From the NCBI GenBank assembly GCA_964388105.1, contig CAYLYQ010000068.1, forward strand, positions 1 to 9,595: a DNA stretch of 9,595 nt. Reading direction: 5' to 3'. The position numbers and the translations under genes are program-made. Positions 1-5,809 of the stretch are shown piece by piece. Under the pieces are notes generated by a model. It saw nothing but the letters and a program-made list of their open reading frames with translations, was not told the DNA's origin and did no database searches. The number at the start of each line of letters is the position of its first letter. Position 1 is the stretch's first letter. The stretch is from ZC4RG35 sp964388105 (GTDB taxonomy: Bacteria; Actinomycetota; Acidimicrobiia; Spongiisociales; ZC4RG35).

Positions 1-1314
1 CTGTTCATGGCAGTGGGTGTTGTCGACCATCAGGCTCACAGCAGGGACATCCGCCACCTTTCGGGCCTGCGTCATCACCTGAAGTCGACGTTCCGACTTT
101 CGGTTGTGGCGGTGGCGTCGATGGTGGGGTTGCCTCCGCTGCTCGGCTTCGTCGTCAAAGAGTCTGCTCTCGGAGCGTTGGTGGCTGATGCGCCCTGGGC
201 CGTGGTCGCGGCTGTTGTGGTCGGGTCGATGCTGACCGTGGCCTACGGCTTGCGTTTCCTGACTGGAGCCTTCGGGGGGCAAATCCGAGATGAGAGCAAC
301 AATGGCAGTGCTCCTGCTCGGCCGACGACCGGCTTCGAGGAGCCAGCCGCCCTGCTTGCTGGTTCCGGCCTGATTCTCGGCATCCTGCCCTCAGTGGCCA
401 ACTGGCTGGTATCCCCAGGAGCTACTGCCGCAAACGCCGGTGCCGCGGGCGAGCACATGGAGCTGTGGCATGGCCTCACATTGCCACTGCTGCTCTCGGG
501 GATAGCCCTGGCCGGCGGGTGGCTGGCCTGGCGCCGCCCGTTGGAGTGGCTGCGGTCTTGGACCCGTCGGGCTCCCGAGGCAACGAAGGCGTACGGAGCG
601 ACTCTGGAAGGTGTGAACCGGTTTGCCGACCGGTTGACCTCAGTGGTGCAGAGTGGCTCGCTTCCGGTGTACCTCGCGGTGATCCTCTCGGTGGCCGTGG
701 CTGGGCCGATCGTGGTGATGATCGCATCGGGTTGGACCGGCCTCTCGGAAGTTGTCGTGGCCGAGTCGCCGATCCAGGTGGTCGCGGCTGGCCTGGTCGC
801 CATCGCGGCGGTCGGGACGGTGCTGGCCAAGCGACGTCTCGGCGCAGTCTTGTTGTTGGGTGCGGTTGGTTATGGGATCGCGGTTTTGTTCGTGATTCAA
901 GGAGCGCCCGACCTCGCCTTGACCCAACTGCTGATCGAGACGTTGGTGTTGGCCCTGTTCGTCATGGTGTTGATCCGTCTTCCCGCTCGGTTCGAATGGC
1001 GCCGGACACGGATCCGACAGGTGACACGGCTGGGCGTGTCGACGGCCGTTGGAGTCTCGGCGATGTTGTTGTCGTGGTGGGCGATATCTGGTCGGGTCGC
1101 TCCCTCCCTGGCACCCGACTTCATCGCTCGAGCCGAACCTGACGGGGGTGGCCGGAACGTGGTGAACGTGATCCTCACCGACTTCAGGGCTCTGGACACC
1201 CTCGGCGAGATCACGGTGCTGGCAGTGGCCGCGTTGGGTGCGATCAGTCTGGTCACCGCACTTCTCCCATCTGGGTCGAGGGAGGGCCACGATTCGGAGG
1301 AGGCGGGAGGATGA
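1..1314 (+). CDS. mrpA: Mrp antiporter subunit A, C-terminal part (5' truncated by window edge)
   Basis: This is the large NuoL-like subunit of the Mrp Na+/H+ antiporter, a proton/cation-translocating membrane protein. The frame is open from base 1, so about 437 residues are visible; full MrpA proteins are usually about 800-950, so roughly half is missing. In order I see the end of the proton-translocating antiporter domain (VGLPPLLGFVVKES, about 123-171), several hydrophobic segments, and the QSGSLPVYLA segment (649-678). The DUF4040-type domain follows, with GYGIAVLFVIQGAPDLALTQ; its conserved Asp is at 910-912 and the Glu of LLIETL at 937-939. Last comes the C-terminal MrpB/MbhE-like motif GRNVVNVILTDFRALDTLGE (1150-1209). 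These C-terminal domains are diagnostic of MrpA rather than MrpD or NuoL. The stop overlaps the mrpB start as ATGA. Synonymous codon use is rich in TTG, GTG and GTT. Confidence 0.96.
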   Translation: MFMAVGVVDHQAHSRDIRHLSGLRHHLKSTFRLSVVAVASMVGLPPLLGFVVKESALGALVADAPWAVVAAVVVGSMLTVAYGLRFLTGAFGGQIRDESNNGSAPARPTTGFEEPAALLAGSGLILGILPSVANWLVSPGATAANAGAAGEHMELWHGLTLPLLLSGIALAGGWLAWRRPLEWLRSWTRRAPEATKAYGATLEGVNRFADRLTSVVQSGSLPVYLAVILSVAVAGPIVVMIASGWTGLSEVVVAESPIQVVAAGLVAIAAVGTVLAKRRLGAVLLLGAVGYGIAVLFVIQGAPDLALTQLLIETLVLALFVMVLIRLPARFEWRRTRIRQVTRLGVSTAVGVSAMLLSWWAISGRVAPSLAPDFIARAEPDGGGRNVVNVILTDFRALDTLGEITVLAVAALGAISLVTALLPSGSREGHDSEEAGG

Positions 1315-1742
1315 ACAGAGGATTGTTGATCCTGGACACCGTGCTGGACGTGGTGATTCGGACCGCGTTGGTGTTCGCTCTTTTCCTTCTCTTCTCGGGT
1401 CACAACGCCCCTGGTGGCGGGTTCATCGCTGGTCTGGTCGCCGGGACATGCCTGGTGCTCCAGTTCGTTGCTTCCGGTTCCGACTCGGTGACGGCCCGAC
1501 TCCCGATGCGGGCCGAGCAGTTTCTTGGAGCCGGGCTGCTCTTCGCTGTCTTGGTTGGTGCTGCTGGATGGTTGTGGGGGTCGGGGTTCTTGGAGAGCGG
1601 CTACTACCAAGTCGACCTTCCACTCCTCGGATTGGTCAAGGCTTCTTCGGCGCTGGTGTTCGACATCGGCGTCTTCTTGGTCGTCGTCGGACTGACTGCC
1701 GCTCTGATCAGCGCTGTGGGAGACGACGAGGTGGTTTCGTGA
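1311..1742 (+). CDS. mrpB: Mrp antiporter subunit B (MnhB domain)
   Basis: This is a small membrane subunit of the Mrp complex, 143 residues, typical for MrpB. The family hallmark GHNAPGGGFIAGL lies at residues 30-42, after a first hydrophobic helix (about 11-28). Further hydrophobic stretches at about 38-55, 72-92 and 105-135 fit a four-helix protein. The ATG start overlaps the mrpA stop by 4 bp and has a good Shine-Dalgarno, GGAGGAGG at 1296-1303, 7 nt upstream. The position between mrpA and mrpC is canonical. By my count its 26 Leu codons are 8 TTG, 8 CTG, 6 CTC and 4 CTT, quite unlike mrpF at the other end of the operon. Identification rests on the motif plus gene order and is firm. Confidence 0.96.
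   Translation: MNRGLLILDTVLDVVIRTALVFALFLLFSGHNAPGGGFIAGLVAGTCLVLQFVASGSDSVTARLPMRAEQFLGAGLLFAVLVGAAGWLWGSGFLESGYYQVDLPLLGLVKASSALVFDIGVFLVVVGLTAALISAVGDDEVVS
1728..1734 (+). promoter_or_regulatory. Ribosome binding site deciding the GTG start of mrpC
   Basis: GAGGTGG lies 4 nt before the GTG at 1739. The frame is open far upstream, so this site and the MrpC homology decide the start. Confidence 0.6.
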
Positions 1743-2131
1743 TCCTCGTCCTGGTCCTCACCGTCGGGGTGCTCTACGGATGCGGTGTGTATCTGATGTT
1801 GCAGCGCAACCTGAGCCGTATCGTCATCGGGCTGGCCGTCCTCGGTCACGGAGCCAACTTGCTGCTGTTGATGGCCGGTGGGCGGGCCGGATCACCCCCT
1901 ATTGCTGGTCAAGGCGGAGGCCCTTTCGCGGATCCTTTGCCTCAAGCCCTTGCGTTGACGGCCATCGTGATCACCTTCGGGGTGAGCGCCTTCCTGCTCA
2001 CGCTGGCATATCGGAGTTGGCTGCTCACCAACTCCGACGAGGTCGAGGACGATGTAGAAGACCGGAGGATCGCCGCGCAGATCGCCGCCCGGTACGAACG
2101 GCCGGCGGGCGAGGGCGAGGAGGCGCCGTGA
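1739..2131 (+). CDS. mrpC: Mrp antiporter subunit C (NuoK-like)
   Basis: This NuoK/MnhC-type small subunit of the Mrp complex has 130 residues and three predicted helices. I place the start at GTG 1739, although the frame is open well upstream, because family similarity begins here (hydrophobic ILVLVLTVGVLYGCGVYLML), a GAGGTGG site sits just upstream, and the start overlaps the mrpB stop as GTGA. Motifs are RNLSRIVIGLAVLGHGANLL (residues 23-42) and the strongly conserved DPLPQALALTAIVI (65-78), followed by the third helix. The C-terminus is a charged, acid-rich tail from about residue 103 to 130 (EVEDDVEDRR), making the protein somewhat longer than the Bacillus form of about 113 residues. The tail is probably cytoplasmic; its role is unknown. 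Confidence 0.95.
   Translation: MILVLVLTVGVLYGCGVYLMLQRNLSRIVIGLAVLGHGANLLLLMAGGRAGSPPIAGQGGGPFADPLPQALALTAIVITFGVSAFLLTLAYRSWLLTNSDEVEDDVEDRRIAAQIAARYERPAGEGEEAP
2117..2123 (+). promoter_or_regulatory. Ribosome binding site deciding the GTG start of mrpD
   Basis: GAGGAGG lies 4 nt before the GTG at 2128, inside the last codons of mrpC. It supports that start over the long upstream open frame. Confidence 0.6.
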
Positions 2132-3600
2132 CCATTGTTGTGCTCCCGATCGTCATCCCTTTGGCTGCCGCGGCCGTCTCGGTGATGCTGGTCGGACTTC
2201 CCAAGGTCCGACGGCTTCTCAGCGTCGGTTCCCTGGCGGCCTCAACAGCAGCCTCCGTCTCCCTTCTCACCCAGGTGGCCGACGGCTCGATCCTGGTGGT
2301 TCACGTCGGCGGCTGGGATTGGCCCCTCGGGATCACTCTCGTGGTCGACACGTTGGCGGCGATCATGGTGGCGGTCTCTTCGGTCATGCTCTTGGCGGTC
2401 CTGGTTTACGCCATTGGCAGCCCAAAGACGGACGACACCAAAGGGTTCTTCCACCCCGTCTACTTGATTCTCGCTGTCGGTGTCGCCGCGTCCTTCCTCA
2501 CGGGAGACCTGTTCAACCTGTTCGTCGCCTTTGAGGTGACCCTGACCGCGTCCTATGTGCTCATCACCTACGGAGGCAACCACGCACAGGTTCGTCACGG
2601 CATCACATACGTCGTGATCAGCCTTGCCGCCTCCGCTCTGTTCATCACCGCGGTAGGCCTCGTCTACGCCGCCACCGGGACGGTCAACATGGCCGATCTC
2701 TCCATCCGTCTCACCGAGATCGACTCGGGTCTCCGAACCGGCCTTGGGGTCCTGTTCATCGTCGTCTTCGGGATCAAGGCAGCCATCTTCCCGCTGTTCT
2801 TCTGGCTCCCCGACTCTTACCCGGCCGCCCCCTCGCCGGTCACCGCCATCTTCGCCGGGCTGCTCACCAAAGTTGGTGTGTACGCCATCATCCGCAGCCA
2901 CACCCTCCTCTTCGGCGACCCCGGACCGTCCCCGCTGCTGTTGACCATCGCCTGCCTCACGATGGTTGTCGGCGTTCTCGGCGCAATCGCTCAGGCGGAC
3001 GTCAAACGGATCCTCAGCTTCCACATCGTCAGCCAGATCGGCTACATGATCTTCGGGCTGGGCCTGTTCACCCTCGCCGGGCTCGCTGCCACCGTCTTCT
3101 ACGTGGTCCACCACATCATCGTCAAGACCACCCTGTTCCTCGTCGGAGGATTGATCGAGGAACGAACCGGCACATCGAACCTTGCGGGACTCGGAGGCCT
3201 ACTACATGCCAGCCCTCTGTTGGCGACCCTCTTTCTCCTCCCGGCCCTGAGCCTCGCCGGCATACCGCCCTTCTCAGGGTTCGTTGCCAAGCTCGCCCTC
3301 GTCCAAGCCGGAGTTGGCGCGCACAGTTATGTCGCCGTCGCCGTTTCCCTGGCGGTCAGCATCCTCACCCTGTTCTCCATGACCAAGATCTGGGCTGGCG
3401 CCTTCTGGGGCCGACTCGAACCTCAATCGACCGGGGAGTACAGACGTCTTCCCGGGCTCATGGTTGCGCCCGCCTCATTCCTGGTTGTGGCGAGCCTGGC
3501 GTTTGTCGTCGCCGCCGCTCCTCTCTACGCCCTTGGTCAAACCGCGGCCGACGGGCTGATCGACACCAGCAACTACATATCGGCCGTGGTGGGACGATGA
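2128..3600 (+). CDS. mrpD: Mrp antiporter subunit D (NuoN/NuoM-like antiporter core)
   Basis: This is the second large proton-translocating subunit, homologous to the NuoM/N antiporter-like subunits of complex I. At 490 residues it matches the usual MrpD length (about 490-500). Key charged residues inside membrane segments are present: Glu136 in LFNLFVAFEVTLTASYVL, Lys217 in VVFGIKAAIFPLFFWLPDSY, Lys248 in LLTKVGVYAIIR, and Lys333 in HHIIVKTTLFLVGGLIEE. In this family such residues form the proton path. The PALSLAGIPPFSGFVAKLAL segment (about 371-390) is also typical. The start is GTG 2128, overlapping the mrpC stop as GTGA with GAGGAGG upstream; the long open frame before it does not resemble MrpD. 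From about this gene onward, codon use shifts strongly toward C-ending codons. It overlaps mrpE by 4 bp. Confidence 0.97.
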   Translation: MTIVVLPIVIPLAAAAVSVMLVGLPKVRRLLSVGSLAASTAASVSLLTQVADGSILVVHVGGWDWPLGITLVVDTLAAIMVAVSSVMLLAVLVYAIGSPKTDDTKGFFHPVYLILAVGVAASFLTGDLFNLFVAFEVTLTASYVLITYGGNHAQVRHGITYVVISLAASALFITAVGLVYAATGTVNMADLSIRLTEIDSGLRTGLGVLFIVVFGIKAAIFPLFFWLPDSYPAAPSPVTAIFAGLLTKVGVYAIIRSHTLLFGDPGPSPLLLTIACLTMVVGVLGAIAQADVKRILSFHIVSQIGYMIFGLGLFTLAGLAATVFYVVHHIIVKTTLFLVGGLIEERTGTSNLAGLGGLLHASPLLATLFLLPALSLAGIPPFSGFVAKLALVQAGVGAHSYVAVAVSLAVSILTLFSMTKIWAGAFWGRLEPQSTGEYRRLPGLMVAPASFLVVASLAFVVAAAPLYALGQTAADGLIDTSNYISAVVGR

Positions 3601-4091
3601 CCCGGACCTCTCTCACCGTCCTCTGGCTGACTCTGGTCTGGGTGGCGCTGTGGGAATCCTTGACGGTCGCGAACCTGCTGGGCGGTCTGGCGGTAGCTGC
3701 CCTTGTCACAGCTCTCGTCCCGCTCCGACGCGGCGGCGATGGCATCGCGTTCCGACCTGTCGCCACCGTGAGGCTCTTCGGGTTCTTCGCGTGGGAACTC
3801 ATCAAGGCATCAGCCCAGGTGGCATGGGAGATCGTGACGCCAGGTGACAACACCAGCCCCGCCGTCGTTTCCGTTCCTCTGACCTCCACGGCACCAGGGA
3901 TCATCACGATGGTGGCCAACATGGTCTCGCTGACACCAGGCACGTTGACGATCGACGTGGACACCGCCACGCCGCCCACACTCTTCATACACGTCCTCCA
4001 CCACCCGTCGGGATCGTCAACTCTCAGTGACGTGCAGAGGCTGGAAGCACTGACTCTCTCAGCCTTCCCGCCGAGAGGCGACCACAGATGA
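3597..4091 (+). CDS. mrpE: Mrp antiporter subunit E (MnhE domain)
   Basis: This is the MrpE subunit, 164 residues against about 158 in well-known members. The N-terminus has two hydrophobic stretches (about 7-40) that include LWLTLVWVALWESL. A third region around residues 60-80 (FGFFAWELIKASAQVAWEIV) is a family hallmark. The remainder is a soluble domain with VVSVPLTSTAPGIITMVANM, SLTPGTLTIDV and TLFIHVLHH, the usual order in MnhE proteins. The domain is thought to face the cytoplasm and stabilise the complex; it carries no known catalytic site. The start overlaps the mrpD stop as ATGA. The upstream GGTGGGA is very close (2 nt) and weak, so translation probably depends on coupling to mrpD. 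The stop overlaps mrpF by 4 bp. Confidence 0.95.
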   Translation: MTRTSLTVLWLTLVWVALWESLTVANLLGGLAVAALVTALVPLRRGGDGIAFRPVATVRLFGFFAWELIKASAQVAWEIVTPGDNTSPAVVSVPLTSTAPGIITMVANMVSLTPGTLTIDVDTATPPTLFIHVLHHPSGSSTLSDVQRLEALTLSAFPPRGDHR

Positions 4092-4351
4092 TCGTTGTCG
4101 CCTCGACCATCGCCCTGTTCATCCTCGGCATCGCCGCCTTGCTCCTGATGATCCGCCTACTCACCACCCGAACTCTCGCCGACCGGATGATCGCCCTCGA
4201 CGCCCTTCTCCTCACGGTCGTCGCCGGCATCGCCGTCCAAGCCGCGAGGACGGGAAGCCACACCTACTTCGATGTCATGGTCGTCACCGCACTGCTCGCT
4301 TTCGTCGGCACCGCCCTGACCGCTCGATACATCAGCAAGCGAGGCAACTGA
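4088..4351 (+). CDS. mrpF: Mrp antiporter subunit F (MnhF/PhaF)
   Basis: This small three-helix membrane subunit has 87 residues, normal for the family. The family motif appears as TLADRMIALDALLL, with Asp32 and Asp38 at the start of the second helix. The first helix is about residues 4-25 and the third about 63-80, ending in a short basic tail. The ATG start overlaps the mrpE stop as ATGA and has GAGAGG 9 nt upstream (4073-4078). It is followed by mrpG with a one-base TGATG overlap. Leu codons are 8 CTC, 4 CTG and one each of TTG, CTA and CTT; Val codons are 8 GTC and 1 GTT. This contrasts with mrpB. Confidence 0.95.
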   Translation: MIVVASTIALFILGIAALLLMIRLLTTRTLADRMIALDALLLTVVAGIAVQAARTGSHTYFDVMVVTALLAFVGTALTARYISKRGN

Positions 4352-4695
4352 TGGAAGTCATGGCCGGGATCCTCCTCATTGCCGGGGCGCTGCTCACGCT
4401 GCTTGCCGCGGTCGGGCTCCTCCGATTCAAAGATGTCTTCACGAGGATGCACGCAGCCACCAAACCCGCCACCCTCGGACTCATACTCGTCCTCTCCGGG
4501 ACGGCACTCGCCATGGACGACCTCGAGCCGGTCGCCAAACTCGTGCTGGTCGCCCTCCTCCAGTTCATCACAGCACCAGTCGGTGCCCACCTCATCGGAA
4601 GATCCGCCTTCAGAGCCGGGGCCGATCTCGCACCGGGAACCCGGCTCGACCGAGAGTCCGAACGTCTTCATGGGGAGGATCCTGAATTGAAGTAG
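4351..4695 (+). CDS. mrpG: Mrp antiporter subunit G (MnhG/PhaG)
   Basis: This is the last subunit of the Mrp complex, 114 residues with about three membrane helices. The clear hallmark is GLLRFKDVFTRMHAATKPAT at residues 22-41, followed by LGLILVLSG. Another helix (about 67-85) contains KLVLVALLQFITAPVGAHLIG, also conserved. The last 25 or so residues form a hydrophilic, charged tail. The start is ATG 4351, sharing its A with the mrpF stop; GAGG at 4341-4344 is 6 nt upstream. A second in-frame ATG at 4360 is possible but less well placed. It closes the operon: the next gene is 199 bp away and unrelated. Confidence 0.96.
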   Translation: MEVMAGILLIAGALLTLLAAVGLLRFKDVFTRMHAATKPATLGLILVLSGTALAMDDLEPVAKLVLVALLQFITAPVGAHLIGRSAFRAGADLAPGTRLDRESERLHGEDPELK

Positions 4696-4698
4696 CGC

Positions 4699-4725
4699 TT
4701 GCCTTCCCCTCCAGGGGAATATGCT
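4699..4725 (+). promoter_or_regulatory. Candidate promoter with internal dyad upstream of the ABC exporter
   Basis: TTGCCT (4699-4704) and TATGCT (4720-4725) resemble -35 and -10 boxes but are only 15 bp apart, which is short. Between them lies TTCCCCTCCAGGGGAA (4704-4719), a perfect inverted repeat with 7-bp arms and a 2-bp centre. It could be an operator, or as RNA a 6-bp hairpin with a TCCA loop just after the mrpG stop. There is no T-run after it, so it is a poor intrinsic terminator. A dyad between -35 and -10 recalls MerR-type promoters, but those have 19-20 bp spacers. Confidence 0.3.
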
Positions 4726-4884
4726 CACCCGCCGGTGCGCCGGGAAGGCTGGTCGGCGGGCGATTGGTCACCAGGAGATCGCCTCCGCTGACAGCAGAAC
4801 GGACTGCCGCCATGAAAACGATGGGCGCACTATTGGGACTGACCAGCTCCCGACGAACACGTCGAAAGGTCCTGTTTACCCGCC

Positions 4885-4890
4885 GAGGAG
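4885..4890 (+). promoter_or_regulatory. Ribosome binding site deciding the start of the ABC ATPase
   Basis: GAGGAG lies 4 nt before ATG 4895. The same frame is open back to an ATG at 4721, but that extension has no strong site and does not look like an ABC protein, so this site fixes the start. Confidence 0.65.
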
Positions 4891-4894
4891 TCCT

Positions 4895-5809
4895 ATGAAC
4901 ACTGCGATATCAATATTCGACCTTGTCAAGACCTACGGGTCGACCGTCGCACTCGACGGGCTCGACCTGGAGGTTCCCGTGGGCGAAATCCACGGTTTTC
5001 TTGGACCCAATGGTGCCGGGAAGACGACGACCATCAGGATTCTCCTCGGGCTCCTGAAAGCCGACTCGGGCCGAGCCGAGCTATTCGGGGCGGATCCGTG
5101 GGCGGACGCCGTCGAGCTGCATCGGCGGCTGGCCTACGTGCCGGGAGATGTCGAACTATGGCCCAACCTGAGCGGCGGTGAGGTGATCGACCTGCTCGGC
5201 CGGCTCCGAGGGGGAGTCGACCAACGGCGCCGAGACGACCTCGTCGACAGGTTCGACCTCGATCCCACCAAGAAGGGACGGACCTACTCCAAAGGAAACC
5301 GCCAGAAGGTCGCCCTTGTCGCTGCTCTCAGCTCCAACGCCGAGCTGCTCCTTCTCGACGAGCCTACGGCCGGTCTCGACCCGCTCATGGAGAAGGTGTT
5401 CCAAGAAGAGGTCCTCCACGCTCGAACCGAAGGAAGGACCGTGCTCCTGTCCAGCCACATCCTGGCGCAAGTCGAGAAACTCTGTGACCGGATCTCGATC
5501 ATCCGCAACGGGCGTGTCGTCGAATCTGGCACGTTGAGGGAAATGCGACACCTCACTCGTACCACCATCGACGTCGAGACCGAGCATCCAATCGACGGAC
5601 TGACAGCGGTGCCCGGCGTTCACGACATCGAAGTCAACGGATCTCGTTCCCGATTCGCCGTCGACGGAGGCCACTTCGATGCCGTCCTCGCGCATCTTGC
5701 CCGCTTTGGCGTGAACAGCCTGACCAGCAGCCCACCGACACTGGAGGAGTTGATGCTCCGCCACTACGGCGACTCGATCGAGCAGCCCTCAGCCGGCTCA
5801 TCCGAATGA
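4895..5809 (+). CDS. ABC-2 exporter ATP-binding protein
   Basis: This ATPase powers the membrane partner encoded next to it and acts at the cytoplasmic face. It has 304 residues. The nucleotide-binding domain is complete: Walker A GPNGAGKTT at 37-45, Walker B LLLLDEPT at 151-158 with the catalytic Glu156, D-loop AGLDP at 159-163, and H-loop His188 in LLSSH. Two positions differ from the textbook pattern. The Q-loop reads YVPGDVELWPNLSGGE, with Gly84 where Gln is usual, and the signature reads YSKGNRQK (131-138) rather than LSGGQ. From memory both variants recur in actinobacterial ABC-2 ATPases of this type. After about residue 215 comes a C-terminal domain resembling the DUF4162-type accessory region. 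It overlaps the permease gene by 4 bp, so the two are one operon. The substrate cannot be read from the sequence; drug or antibiotic export is the usual guess. Confidence 0.93.
   Translation: MNTAISIFDLVKTYGSTVALDGLDLEVPVGEIHGFLGPNGAGKTTTIRILLGLLKADSGRAELFGADPWADAVELHRRLAYVPGDVELWPNLSGGEVIDLLGRLRGGVDQRRRDDLVDRFDLDPTKKGRTYSKGNRQKVALVAALSSNAELLLLDEPTAGLDPLMEKVFQEEVLHARTEGRTVLLSSHILAQVEKLCDRISIIRNGRVVESGTLREMRHLTRTTIDVETEHPIDGLTAVPGVHDIEVNGSRSRFAVDGGHFDAVLAHLARFGVNSLTSSPPTLEELMLRHYGDSIEQPSAGSSE

Larger units (their letters stand above)
4696..4894. other. Non-coding gap between mrpG and the ABC exporter, with several inverted repeats
   Basis: No recognisable protein is encoded in these 199 bp. 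It holds a perfect dyad at 4704-4719 inside a promoter-like element. Two overlapping potential hairpins follow: arms 4728-4734 with 4754-4760 (CCCGCCG/CGGCGGG), and arms 4759-4764 with 4778-4783 (GGCGAT/ATCGCC). A small CGACG-AACA-CGTCG hairpin lies at 4851-4864. A possible 28-codon ORF (4812-4898) ends on the start codon of the ABC ATPase. GC-rich DNA produces such dyads by chance, so their function is inferred only. Confidence 0.5.

Noticed and set aside
1238..1738. Long open frame upstream of and in frame with mrpC
   Set aside because: It runs through mrpA and mrpB in another frame and gives an Arg/Gly/Ser-rich shadow sequence. MrpC similarity begins at GTG 1739 with a ribosome site.
1780..2127. 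Long open frame upstream of and in frame with mrpD
   Set aside because: It is a shadow of mrpC. MrpD family length and the GTGA overlap both support GTG 2128.
2242..3114. 290-codon open frame on the minus strand
   Set aside because: It is antisense to mrpD, Asp/Glu/Gly-rich with no domain, as expected opposite a C-rich membrane protein gene.
4721..4894. In-frame 58-codon N-terminal extension of the ABC ATPase from ATG 4721
   Set aside because: The added residues are hydrophilic and unlike any ABC N-terminus. The homology starts a few residues after ATG 4895, which has GAGGAG upstream, and ATG 4721 lies inside the promoter-like element.
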